From: Stenopsyche tienmushanensis
Taxonomy: Eukaryota > Arthropoda > Insecta > Trichoptera > Stenopsychidae
Reading direction: 5' to 3'
Length of the DNA: 64,000 bases
NCBI GenBank assembly: GCA_008973525.1
Contig: WACJ01000356.1
Span: forward strand, 124,001 to 188,000
Numbering within the stretch: the stretch's first letter is position 1; every line of letters starts with the position of its first letter. The translations under genes and the position numbers were made by a program. The notes beneath the pieces are model-generated. The model saw only the letters and a program-made list of their open reading frames with translations. It did no database searches and was not told where the DNA came from. Shown piece after piece: positions 51,803 through 63,510 of the stretch.

Positions 51803-51912
51803 CAGTCAACCCTCCTGAAGAACGTTCGCCTTGTATTTTGATGTCATTTAAAGAAAACGTCAGGGTAAGGAAAAATACAGTATAGAAATGCGCTTTATAG
51901 CATGGTTGACTA
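51803..51912. mobile_element. Pogo/Tigger-like MITE, second copy
   Basis: Ends CAGTCAACCCTCCTGAAG and TTATAGCATGGTTGACTA resemble the element at 41613-41807. It lies about 340 bp downstream of the POLRMT stop codon and is shorter than the intron copy. Confidence 0.65.
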
Positions 51913-52613
51913 TTCCGGTTTTATTCCCAAAATAAACATAGTGAGAAATTTGATTATTATCTTTAAAAATATATACAGTAGTCAAATTTGACATGGTATG
52001 ACGTAAGACGTGTTAGGGTTTGTTGTTCATATAGACTGCTGTTTTTTATTGGATATTTATATAATGTGTATTAACGAGTCTTTAAAATTAACGCAAGTTA
52101 CGTTTGAACATTCAATTATAGTGTATGATGTTGCTAAGAATGTAGCTATATGATATTTATTAAAAAATATTGTGATATTAAAAATAAGAAGGTGCGAGGT
52201 GGACAGCCAATTTTGTATTCGCCGCATTGATCAACAGATCAACAGCGGTTGAATGACTGAAAAATAATTTGTTTGCAGTGTGGCCTTATTTTAACATTTT
52301 TCACTGTGAATGTTATCTGCGTCGTTGTGAAATCTACAAGATATGAAATAACTTGTTACGATTTTTCTATCGTTTATTTTGAGTGCAATTGCTATTTAAG
52401 TTGTAGGTCTAACATTGAAATATTGTTAATAATGTTTGTATTATGTTGAGAATAAACAATGACAAATTATAATGCTTTTTGTTGCCTTTGAAACGAATAT
52501 CTGATAGATTAGATATGACAAATTAAATTAAATTTGCATACAATTGTTCAATATTTGATCACATTATTCTTCATGTTCCGTGAAGAAATTTTAATCCTTT
52601 CACCTCATTTCAG

Positions 52614-52806
52614 CGAGTTTCGTCGGTCCCTTTGGACCAAGTTACCAGGTCATAAGCCGATGAAAGATCGTCTGACACTCCTTTTGTGCGAATGGCGACA
52701 AGAAGATAAAGCCTCATCTTGTTTACTCTTCGGAGAACCTGCGAGCATTCAAGAGGTGCAAAGTGCAAAAGAACAGGCTGCCTGTTATGTGGAGGTCAAA
52801 CAGTAG
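52614..52806 (+). CDS. Unassigned terminal-exon candidate
   Basis: After a good acceptor (CACCTCATTTCAG) the frame reads EFRRSLWTKLPGHKPMKDRL, then LLLCEWRQEDKASSC and a helical end EVQSAKEQAACYVEVKQ before TAG. Amino-acid composition is much more gene-like than the surroundings. I do not recognise the family. It is not the POLRMT end, which is already accounted for at 51338-51467, although its phase would also fit the preceding donor. It may be the last exon of an unseen plus-strand gene, an alternative 3' exon, or a captured gene fragment. Confidence 0.35.
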
Positions 52807-53440
52807 GGCATGGACCGACGAAGAGTTATCCGGAGACTCCAAACAAATATATGATAGGATCAAGTGATTTAGACAACCACCAGCAACAGGACGCTTAAGA
52901 GCTCACAACATTATTTGAAGGGTTCACGGGGGATACATACACATGTACTGTACTTATCTTCAAGCAATTATAGCTAAATTCAATGATGAAAAGCAGCCAA
53001 AAACTCTACTAATTTTGATACCTGTAACGGGAGAAGAAATGTTGAAGAAATAATGTTGCAAAACCGGTTTCTAGACTATGTAGGTTAATCAGATTTGATG
53101 ATCAAAGGACACACGGGCAGAGTGACAGTGAGTGGCAAAGAACGGAGAAGGCACCAGCAGAAGCAATAACAGTGATGGAGCAGCTCTTTTTATTCGTTCA
53201 TTTTGGGGACGGGAGGAAATTGAAACATTCATTGATCACGGGTTAAACGCTCAAAAAATATTGCTAATAGGATGTGTTAGTCGATGATTTTATTGAGAAT
53301 AAAATACATTTATGTAAAAGATAACGGTCAAATTTAAATAACGACCAACATTTGATGAACCACTACAAAGCGCTTGTTACATTTTAAAATAATTCAATAT
53401 AAGCTATATAAAGAACACTTTGGCTTATACAAAATACGCA
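52807..53440. other. Spacer before the KATNIP 3' end
   Basis: No gene recognised. It should include the KATNIP 3'UTR on the minus strand. Confidence 0.5.
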
Positions 53441-56400
53441 TTAACATAATAGAATTTCAACGATCTTATATCTAGTACCGTGTTTGGATTGCCAATGCAG
53501 CTTTTTAATTTTGCCGATTAACTTGTAGAACGATTTCGATTTTGCATCGGTAGAGGACAAATGCTCGTTTTGGGCCGACGGGACGGATCTACCTTTGAAT
53601 TGCCCATAGTTCCTTGATCGTGATTTTTTTCCGCTAGTGAACTGCATACGCGTATAAAAAATATATTTAAGTACATCATCATACAACTAAATCACATAAA
53701 ATAGATTAAGAATACCTCGTGCTATCATTATGTTCCAAATTATTAAAACTGATCAGCGTGGATAGAACGGGTCCAGATTTATTAACGCAAGAAAGTGTTC
53801 CGTTATACACCAATAAATCATCTACCAATATCTATAAAATTGCATAAATAAATATTATATCGCGCATATTATTCAATATAATTATTTAATAAACGTACCC
53901 CGAATTCTTTTACACCGCGTCTTGGAGTTTTTCCATAATTCCATATTTTAATTGCCGAGATGCTGACTTCCATATCGAATACGAAATACACTCTAAAAGC
54001 ATTTATTTCATATTTAGAGTCAAATTTCATAAAATTATTAAATCGTATAAAACATTACCTATTTGTAGTATTTGGCAAAATTGGAGATAGCCAAGAATGT
54101 CGACCATCGCGCGTTGTATTGCGACCGTCACACAAACGAGCTGGTATTCTTGCATCACCCGTTATGCCGTCTAATACATTAATACTCGCTGGATGAGCGC
54201 AAACATCTAAAAACAAAATCTATTGAGTATATATATATAATTGAGATATTGATATCATTTAAATAATCGTTAATACTTGTTTCGGTGACGTGCAATCTGG
54301 ATCCTTCCTCGTCTATTAATTCGATGCCGTTTAATCCTACGTAATAAGGATCTCCCCACGTGGAAAATATTATGAATTCAAATACGTATCCTCTTAAAAT
54401 AATATCTTCTTTAGTATTTGACGCGGTTGCTTCGTCGACGTCTGTAATACCATGATTGTCTATCGAAGACAATAGGATCTCTTGTACATAGTCGTAGTTC
54501 ATATTACCAGGTGCTCTTCGTAAAATAATCGGATGTTGATGAAAGCATTCCCCGTTTAAATGAACTTTAATTTTTTGCACACCGGCATAAGTCAACTCCA
54601 GACTATTATTATAATTCCATATTCTAAAACCTGTATTTATGTTTAATAAATTTTCTTAAAATTATATATCTGTACAAATTTAAATTTGACCTGTAACTTG
54701 CGTCTCTTGAAAATCCATATGTATATGAACGAATATGTCGTGCGAAAAATTCACACACCACATATGATCAGCGTCCGTTGTAATGTTCACGCCGTCGAAT
54801 ATTTGATCGCATCTCATATGTCCCCGATCGTTGCTCGTTTGAGGATCGTCGACGTAGGTAAAGAATGTGTAACTATTTTCTATGTCGACAATATTTTCTT
54901 CGTGATTGAACACTTCAATTCCTATTATATTAAGATATAAATAAAGCCGTATATGAAATAGAACATCGAGTATATATTTTAACGAGTCAAAATCAAACCT
55001 GTGATTCCTATTAGATTTGTTTGGCCCCAATTTGAAAGGAATATAATTTCTAAACGATTGCATAAATATTTTACATTGGTTGAATCTATTGATAGATTTT
55101 CAAGCATTTGTGCCGCTTCGTTTTTGTTGTTATCTGCAGTGGGAGGTCGGTCTATGAGCGAAGAAGCGGCTTCGATCGGATTGGCAATAATCGATTGAAA
55201 TAGCGTGTCGTGTTGCAGTATGTTTTCAAGAATGATTGCATTTGTAGTGAATAAAATTGTCTGAAATGCAAATATTGAATTATAAATGACGTCTAATTCC
55301 ATTCAGAATTTAAATTTATGCGAACGTTTCTCAGTAAAATGGGCAACCCGTTGTCTCAGGCCAATATTGTATGAAAAATTATAAATTTAATATATAAAAA
55401 TTAATCTCTGTTTGTTCGTATGTAATACGCTGCCGTACCGTTCATCAGGTTGCGATAAAACTTCATCCACTTATTGCTAAGGATTGCGCGAGTAACATAG
55501 GCATAGTCTAATATGTAAAAATCAATATAATGTGTCTGCCTTATAAACCCTAAGTTTCAAGATTCTCAACAAGAAGAAGGAAAACTAGCTAGATTTTGTA
55601 ACTTAAAACTAAAAATCTAGCTGAGATAGCAGCATAAATTAGTAAGTAGTCATAAATTAATATATAGTTTTTATGGATGGAGGAAAGACTAGACTCGTTC
55701 GCGACCTAATTTGGTGCAAGCCACCCATGTAAGTTAACCTGCGAGGAAGCTTCTATGATCGTACAGATTATGTTGTTTGTCGCACGGTCTCTAGACAGGA
55801 CACCAATGGATTTTTTTTTGTCTAGGGACGTGCACTATTTCGTGGCTCGCACCCAACTAGTTTGAAAATAAAAATTCATGCAAGGTTTCAAATAAGTTAT
55901 ATTTGCTTGAATTTATTACGAATGATTTTTTTAAAATTACTTAATAAAAAAAAGTAAATTAAAGAATGTCTCAGTATTTTATGAACAGTCCTCCTGTCTG
56001 TATTTTAAATTATGCGCCACAAAATCTACAGCTTAAACTATTGCATTAATATGAGTTACTGAACGTAAGCGACTTGAAGTTTGCCCGGCTTACTATGTCA
56101 TAAACACATAATATTATTTAAACAAACTTATTTTTACTACTAAAACAGTATTTTAATTTAAATACACAGTTCCCTGACGTAGACATTTTTAAGCTTTAAT
56201 CAATATATAAACAAAAAAGTGACCCCGATGAATTGCCCGGTGTACTGAGAAACGCATACGTACATCACCGAATGACGAAGGTGGCCCGGATAGTTCTCCA
56301 CTGGCGCAAGCAATTTCCCCGCAGAATATTAAAACCTCGTCGAGCAATAATTGTATTACTTTGATGCCGCACGTTGTATGAATACGAGATTTGTTGTAAT

Positions 56401-57858
56401 TCTGCAATAATGGTAAATTTACAACGTATTCAAGATTTTCATTTCGTCGAAAGATACAATTAATTTTACCCATATTCTGACTAAAGCCAATTTTTCATTT
56501 TGCTCAAAGAGGAAATTTAAACTGCAAGGAATGTCTCGCGGTACGGCCGATAGCCATAAATGTTGCTCGTCTCTCGTCCGTACAACTCCGTCAAATAGAT
56601 TCTCCAGATTTCCTATTTCGCGTTGATCATTAGACGGTGATTCTTTCCACATCTTAAAAACAAAAACGTTATGAGTAACGACTCAAAAATATAAATATTT
56701 TGTTGAACATATTTACCGTTTCCATTTGTACGTAACTGCCTTTATCACTGAATATTTCCAATCCGTTCAAACCGACATAATATTTGTCACCCCAATTACT
56801 GAATATTCTGAGCTCTAAAAGTCTGCCGCTCGGTAGCTCCGGTATGGTAAACGCGTCACTTTTAACGGTGGATTCCTTATTCCTCTGATTGGTGAGTAAT
56901 TTTTGTTTCGTTATTTTTATCGAAGATTTGCTCTTTTTATTCCGGTTAAAAGACGAATGTGAAACGCTGTCTTTTCGCGTGGAAAGCGTCGTTTGTTTGA
57001 TTTGAGATTTGGTCTTTTCAGTCGACGTTTCTATCTTTTTATCATTTATCATATTATTTTTAGGGAATACTAAAAGTGGAATAAAATTATTTAGCACGTA
57101 TGGATATAAATATATGTATATTTAAACAACTGATTACGTTTTGCAATGAAGACGTCTTTGTCGTCTGCTGAACTCGGTGGCGTTGCTTTTTTGGTCTCTG
57201 AATTTTGTTCGGGTGAAGCCAACGCGTCGTTCAATAGCTCTTTCATAAAGTCGTCAGTTGATTCAATTGGATTATTAGAACGTTCGGTGTTTCTTAAAAA
57301 AGGATTTGCTGATCTCCGCCTCACTTGAGCATTCAATGAACCTAATAACGTAATAATTAGTTATAATAAAATCAATATAAAAATGTACATATTATAAATT
57401 GAAGGCAAAATTACTTTTGGATAAATTCCTTTTTGTTTGATCAGCGGATAACGCCGTGATTGGCTTTGGATTTCTTTTTAGTGTTGGTGGACCAGCGATA
57501 GAGCGTCTCCTCCCAAATGGCCATATTGATTCGCTAAAATGAATTTGATATCAATATTAATCCATATATTGTATATTTATTCGCTATATAGAATACTCAC
57601 TCGACGTTTGGCGATTCTAAGAAACTAGAATGATCATCGTTAGTGGGAGAAACAAAGCCACTACTATCTTCATCGCCCAGCTTTATTATTTTTACTCGAC
57701 TAAAATGATTTAAATGAATAAGATTTGCATTGTAATTATACAATTAAAATAAACATGAGTGTATACTTTGTTATATTTGTAAGCCAAGAAGGTGTATAGC
57801 GTGGAATTGGTTCCTCGACGGTTTCATTCTGATCCTCAGTATTAATTTTAGAGTTCAT
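53441..57858 (-). CDS. KATNIP: Katanin-interacting protein (KATNIP/KIAA0556 type), complete, 14 exons
   Basis: KATNIP binds katanin and microtubules at the ciliary base; human loss causes Joubert syndrome. Minus-strand coding exons are 57858-57767, 57699-57601, 57533-57415, 57341-57138, 57069-56717, 56652-56470, 56401-56264, 55260-54999, 54921-54691, 54630-54277, 54206-54059, 53992-53899, 53831-53716 and 53633-53441. All phases close, giving 861 aa, about half the human length. The family hallmark is repeated: ELRIFSNWGDKYYVGLNGLE, IFSTWGDPYYVGLNGIELID, IWNYNKSRIHTTCGIKVIQL, RIWNYNNSLELTYAGVQKIK and KIWNYGKTPRRGVKEFG. The junction FGD|TILFTTNAI is family-typical. The first four exons encode a low-complexity basic/serine region. 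The last exon uses the internal acceptor TTCACTAG at 53634; the earlier AG breaks phase. Confidence 0.92.
55385..55525 (-). repeat. Interspersed repeat family A, inverted copy (KATNIP intron 7)
   Basis: It reads TACGCTGCCGTACCGTTCAT and AGGATTGCGCGAGTAACATA, complementary to the 3' part of the 42290 copy. Confidence 0.65.
55570..55780 (+). mobile_element. hAT-like element fragment (KATNIP intron 7)
   Basis: It shares AACTAGCTAGATTTTGTAA, GATAGCAGCATAAATTAGTA, CTAGACTCGTTCGCGACCT and TATGATCGTACAGATTATG with 28190-28380, so it is the left half of the same family. Termini absent. Confidence 0.65.
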
Positions 57859-58624
57859 TCTTGCACTTCTCTAACTTTTACACTCAATGCTGAATTTAAC
57901 ATGTGAAAAATAGGGGATAGAACTGTTTTTATTTAGCACAACATATATAAGACCAATAATAATGTTATTATGGTGCTTCTTATACTAAAATAATTTATAT
58001 CCTCTTCAATATGAACATGCTTGGTTATGAAGCTTATCTTTTTAAAATTTGTTTGTCCTTGGTATCCATGGAAGCATTTTTGTACACAAAGCGTGGCCAT
58101 TCATGGAGAGATAAAAGGAATAGAGTTTACTCACCTTGATGATACAATGGTGTGAATAATGATACTTTAATAAAGGTTTCTTGGAGCAATAGAGTGCCTG
58201 GATATTAACTTTGAAAGGCTGATTAAAATTTATGGACTATATTACACCTTATAAATATGTTATTTTATATTCAAGAGAAAAAAATTGTTTTGAAATTACA
58301 CTGAAAAAGAGAATGATAATGAATTATTTGAACGATAATATATTTATAAATCAAAAAAATATGACGATTTTAAAAGCATTATTTTAACTGTATGTTGCTA
58401 TTAATAACAATAATTCAATATTAAATTTTATTATTGTAAATAGTTTTATTTCAGGTGTATAATTCATATTTTCTTTTTAGTAACGTTATCACGTTAAATG
58501 CCCAAACCGTATATATACGACAACATAAATTTCAATAAACAATTTTTTGTGCCGTTGGGATTTTTTTAGTGTACTGGCAACACTTTTCGTGATCTGTCAT
58601 ACACGTTTTTAACCTTAGTTAGAC
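57859..58624. promoter_or_regulatory. Shared divergent spacer of KATNIP and ArgRS
   Basis: 766 bp separate the two start codons, which point away from each other. The arrangement suggests a bidirectional promoter. The block is AT-rich without an obvious CpG island, unlike the ARPC2 and YjbQ-family promoters. Confidence 0.45.
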
Positions 58625-60602
58625 ATGTCGTGTGAACCGACCATGGCTGACGATTTTAAAGATATTCTCTCGCAAACCGAGAAAATCGAAATGGAAGCCG
58701 AAACAATAGCGAAAGAAATAAAGTTGCTCCAAAGTGAAAACTGTGATGAAATATTGAACGATCCGATGGTGGACAAATTGTCAGAAGAAAATTCAAAATT
58801 AAAATACCGGTTAACAATATTGCGCGCTGCGTGCGAAGCTGAAGGCGGAGTCACTTCTACTGTTCTAGGAGATCTGGAAAACGTATTCACTGTCGCTATT
58901 AAGGAAGCATTTCCAGTAATTGCTGATCCTCCTATTGTCATAACCCTATCAAACAAATTCGGCGATTACCAATGTAACTCTGCTATGGCTATTGCGCAAC
59001 TTTTGAAGAGTATGAACATCAAATCAAATCCCAGGGAAGTAGCCACAGCGATAGTCTCCAAAGTACCTCCGTCTTCCGCCATCGAAAAGATGGACATCGC
59101 CGGTGCCGGATTCATAAACATCTATTTGAACAAATCCTACGCGCAAAAATTGTTGACAAACACATTGAAGATGGGCATCAAGCCGCCTTTCATCGAAAAG
59201 AAAGACCGAGTTATCGTCGATTTTTCATCCCCGAATATTGCAAAAGAGATGCACGTTGGACATTTACGATCTACGATCATAGGAGATAGCATATGTCGAC
59301 TCTTGGAGTATCTAGGACATGACGTGTTGCGATTGAATCACGTCGGCGACTGGGGAACACAGTTCGGGATGCTCATAGCCCATTTGGAAGACAAATTCCC
59401 AGACTTATAAAATTAAATCACCGCCTATATCAGATTTACAAGCATTCTATAAAGAATCCAAGGCTCGATTCGACAGCGACGAAGCGTTCAAATCGAGGGC
59501 TTATTCGTGCGTCGTTAAACTTCAATCGTCCGATCCGGATTATATTCGCGCTTGGAATGCGATCTGCGACGTGTCTCGACGAGAATTCCAAAATATATAC
59601 GATAGGCTAGATATCAAATTGATCGAACGGGGCGAATCATTTTATCAGAGTCGAATGGAAATCGTCGTGAAAGAATTGAAAGATAAGGGACTATTGGAGG
59701 AGGATGAGGGACGGTGGATCATGTGGGGTAAAGAATCTATTCCATTGACGATCATTAAATCGGACGGTGGCTTTACTTACGATACATCGGATATGGCGTG
59801 CATTAAAAATCGAATCCACGAAGAAAAAGGTGATCGACTCATATACGTGACCGATTTAGGTCAAGCGACGCATTTCCAATGCATTGAATCGTGTGCCCGA
59901 CGTGCCGGATATTTAACTAATCAATCCATGGAACACGTGGGCTTTGGCGTGGTTCTAGGAGAAGACGGAAAGAAATTCAAAACGCGTTCGGGTGAATCAA
60001 TTCGCTTAGTTGAATTATTAGACGAAGGTCTCAAACGATCCCTAGATAAATTGGTGGAAAAGGGACGAGACAAAGTTATGACGCCGGAAGAACTCAAAAT
60101 TGCGCAAGAATCCGTCGCGTACGGCTGTATTAAATACGCAGATCTATCGCACAATAAGATAAACGAATACACATTTTCGTTCGATAAAATGTTGGAAGAC
60201 AAAGGAAACACCGCCGTTTATCTCTTATACGCTTTAACGCGCATTCGATCCATCGCTCGGAACGCTCAGCTTTCGCCCGATGAACTCAAGAAAGCGGCCG
60301 AAACTGTCATGCCGTCTGTGGAACACGAAAAAGAATGGAAGCTGGCCAAAGTGCTGATACGTCTGCCGGAAGTTTTGCTTAAAGCGTCAAAGGATTTGCG
60401 CCTTCACATTTTGTGCGAATACCTGTATGAAGTATGCACGACGTTCACAGAATTCTACGATGTTTGCTATTGTATCGAACGAGATTCATCTGGGACGGTC
60501 ACGACGATCAACATGGGAAGGATTCTTTTGAGTGAAATCACTGCACAGGTAATGGAGCAATGCTTTCATATTTTGGGATTGAAACCCGTATCGAAAATGT
60601 AA
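58625..60602 (+). CDS. RARS1: Cytoplasmic arginyl-tRNA synthetase, intronless, one frameshift
   Basis: This class Ia synthetase charges tRNA-Arg. The N-terminus (58625 on) is a leucine-zipper-like helix as in the animal enzyme, followed by the Arg-tRNA-synthetase N-terminal domain ([17 protein letters not shown]). The HIGH motif is HVGH at about residues 210-213 in [20 protein letters not shown]. Further blocks are [34 protein letters not shown] and [20 protein letters not shown] (the KMSKS-equivalent loop). Then come [35 protein letters not shown] and the end [11 protein letters not shown]. One extra T at 59408 creates TTA-TAA after FPD; skipping it restores [20 protein letters not shown] and the family alignment. 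Apart from this the frame is clean over about 660 codons, so assembly error is the simplest reading. Confidence 0.92.
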
Positions 60603-61394
60603 TTATTTTGAGTGAAAGAGAATTTTGTATTCATTATTTATTAAAGGAAATAAAACATATTATAATTTTAAAAGGTGTCTGATTAATTGTCTGTATATTG
60701 CATCATTTCGGCGTTAGTTGCCATTTAGTATGTGATTCACTTGAATAAACATTTCTATTGAATCAACTTTAAATATTATCATACACACACAAACAATTAC
60801 AACATATGGCTTGCAATTATGATATATATTCGATCCTCTTTTTGCACGATTTTGAATTGACATGTTCGAGAAAATGTAGATATTTTTGCACTTTAAACAT
60901 AGCAAAAATTTCAACATAATATATTAAGATTTATATTATACATATATTGCATCATACATGGTATGTTGCAACCTGATAAGCCCACTGGTACTGGGAAAAT
61001 AAATAAACAAATTTGTTGAAATTAGACAGGTCGGATTGCTAACACAAAACAATGATTTCACAATTCATTCATAGATTTCAGCATAAAATCTTTTATCCTT
61101 GAGAAGTTTTATGTAGATCGCCTACATTTAATGGTTCAATATAAATTATTTAATTTAATAAACTTAACAAAGATACATCTTAATCTGGAACATAATATTA
61201 GATTAGAGGACATTAAAGTTGGATTGAATTGGGATAAATGAATCCCTTAGATTTTACCTTCTAATCGACACTAATTAGAGAAAGAGCTGCATATGGATAA
61301 TCTTGAATCGCTATAAAAGAAGAAAGAAATTGGTTGTTTTATCGGACACCCAAATTAAAACGTCTGGGCACTCATTGCAACACCATTAACACCT
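60603..61394. other. Downstream flank of ArgRS
   Basis: An AATAAA hexamer at about 60650 could be the ArgRS polyadenylation signal. No further gene was seen. Confidence 0.5.
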
Positions 61395-61560
61395 AAAGGA
61401 GTACTATCCCAGGGTCTGGGATCACCCCCTCCACTATTTAGAAAGAGCACTCTTGTACATTGAGCTCGCAGAACGCGACGGAGAGCTTCCCCGCATACAT
61501 TGCACGATTGTATAGATCGTTAGCCCAAATTAATTGGCCAGTGCTTAGTTTATCTACTAT
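61395..61560 (+). repeat. Interspersed repeat family B fragment
   Basis: It contains AGAGCACTCTTGTACATTGA and GATTGTATAGATCGTTAGCC, also found inverted at 49690-49830 and partly at 31535-31560. It directly precedes the LINE 3' fragment. Confidence 0.6.
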
Positions 61561-61584
61561 TCACAATTCAAGGCATCTCTTCTT

Positions 61585-61823
61585 TGGTTTGACAAAGGAA
61601 GTCTTTCGGCGTGTTCTTGCACAGATACGGATATGACAGCGGATCACGTACTGTGGTCATGTCCGGTCATGGAGGCCGATCGAGAAGATCTCCTGCGAAG
61701 TGTCAAGGGCTTAGCTTTAGGACCTATTGGACATGCAGATCTAGTGGATGGTCCCCGCACATTCAAACAGTTCTGTAATAGTTTTGGCACCAAATGTGTG
61801 GAAGGAGGATTCTACGGGGAATA
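61585..61823 (+). mobile_element. Non-LTR retrotransposon C-terminal fragment
   Basis: The frame reads DKGSLSACSCTDTDMTADHV then LWSCPVMEADREDLLRSVKG and RTFKQFC before a stop at 61822. The C-x-C-x7-H-x4-C pattern is the zinc-knuckle-like tail typical of R1/TRAS-type LINE proteins. Only this 3' end is present. Confidence 0.7.
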
Positions 61824-61824
61824 A

Positions 61825-62784
61825 CTTTGAAGTCTACTCCCTCCATTTTGTTTAAATGTAGATTCATCTGGACAATTGGCTGGCATTTGGATATAATAAT
61901 AGATGAATCATTCCGGTATAAAGTAGCTCCAGCCAGAACCAAACCGTCCAAAACCCTATTTTCCTGTAAATACTTGTAGCCAATGTAGTAGACACGGTGG
62001 AGCAGGAGAATATTCCCAGCAACACCCTCTGATTAAATAACTTTTACGCTTGGTGCGTATTTTTTGTTTATTGCAAGTGCAGTGTCTGCAATGATTTGCT
62101 ACTTTTACAGACCTTTGGCTTGCGCTTATCACTCAATATCTCTAGCATAGTCGATACTACCCAATAACATATAGCGTAAGGAACCTTACCAGTTTAGAGC
62201 CAGGGGAGTTTTAAGAACCCTCAAATTTTGTAGATTTTGTAGAAAATTTGAAGATTACCATCAGTAAATAAGACAAACAAGCAATAATTGAAAGAAATTA
62301 AATACAATTTTCATAAAGCAAATAAACCACCCCCTTGAAGTAATGCGAAAGACGATACCGAGGAGGCTGATGGAGTAAAAAAGGACTCTTTATATTTCAG
62401 AAAGACTTATCCAGTAAAATTAATAAGGACACCTAGAGTAGATTTTCACTGTCTTCCAAGAAAAACCGCTCTTTACAAATTCCCTATTGAGACAGTCATA
62501 AAAGTGCCTGTTGATAAGTCTATCCAGGTGGTCTATTGGGTGAGCATTCTAAATGTAGCTCGAAAGTCATGGCTACCTTCAATACCAAGTGATCGAGGAT
62601 GTGAATACAGACGAGATGTATGTAACCCATATGGATATTGAAGAGGCCCTAGTTCTGTAGTGCAGTGCTCCGCAATCGTTTCCCACCTGCAACCGACCAA
62701 AGTTCTTCCTTAAATTCCGCGGCATATCAAATGCTAAAATTTGATACACTAATATTATATATTTTTATTTCATAAGTATACATA
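61825..62784. other. Unassigned spacer
   Basis: No gene, RNA or clear mobile-element terminus recognised. Confidence 0.45.
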
Positions 62785-63510
62785 CGAGGGATGTTTAGAA
62801 AGTAAGTGTACTAGATTTTTTTAGAAAAAATATACAGGATATTATTGATACGCTTGTTGACTATTTTTCCACGTAATCGTCATTCAATGCATTAGGTGAG
62901 CCATGGCAGACGCTTCTTTATGCCCTACTCGAAGAACTCTCCCGTCAGATCCTTCCCCCACTTCAGAACCTCTGCATTTGGTCATTGATTGAAAATTTAA
63001 CTCCACCTATGTGTGCTTTCAAGGAGATGAAAAGATGACGATCTTAAGGCGCCAAGTCAGGGGAATACGGGGTATGATTTAAATCATTCAAATCAAATGA
63101 GTCCATAAGCGCCTTGGTTTGATTTTTTGTCCGAAATTGTGGCTTTTAAATTTTTTGGCAGATGGGGAATTGGTGTGACGCTACTGTGATAACTGTTTTT
63201 GACTCAGACGTGTATTGAGCCACCCACTTTTTATCTTCAGTCACAATAGAGCTCGAATAATCCTCACCTTCCAATTCAAGTCGCTCAAAAAAATCGCGGG
63301 CAATATTGACCTGCAGCATTTGGTGGGATCTCTTACTGACATCTTTCACGCAACTGGATACTACAACGTGAGTTTACGCACTACCGTGTTCTTGCTATGC
63401 TTGATTTGTCAAGATATCCTCCTCTATCTCTCAGTATTGCCAAACATTAAACAACAATAAGCCACAGCCCGTTATGATCACAGTACACTTACTTTATGAA
63501 CTTGCCTCGG
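62785..63510 (-). mobile_element. Deleted mariner element with TIRs
   Basis: Left end CGAGGGATGTTTAGAAAGTA and the complement of the right end (CCGAGGCAAGTTCATAAAGTA) both lead into AGTAAGTGTACT, giving about 28-bp inverted ends. The minus-strand frame 63349-63146 reads ERLELEGEDYSSSIVTEDKK then WVAQYTSESK, the mariner block around the first catalytic Asp; here the usual GDE is EDK. Much of the transposase is missing. Confidence 0.8.
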
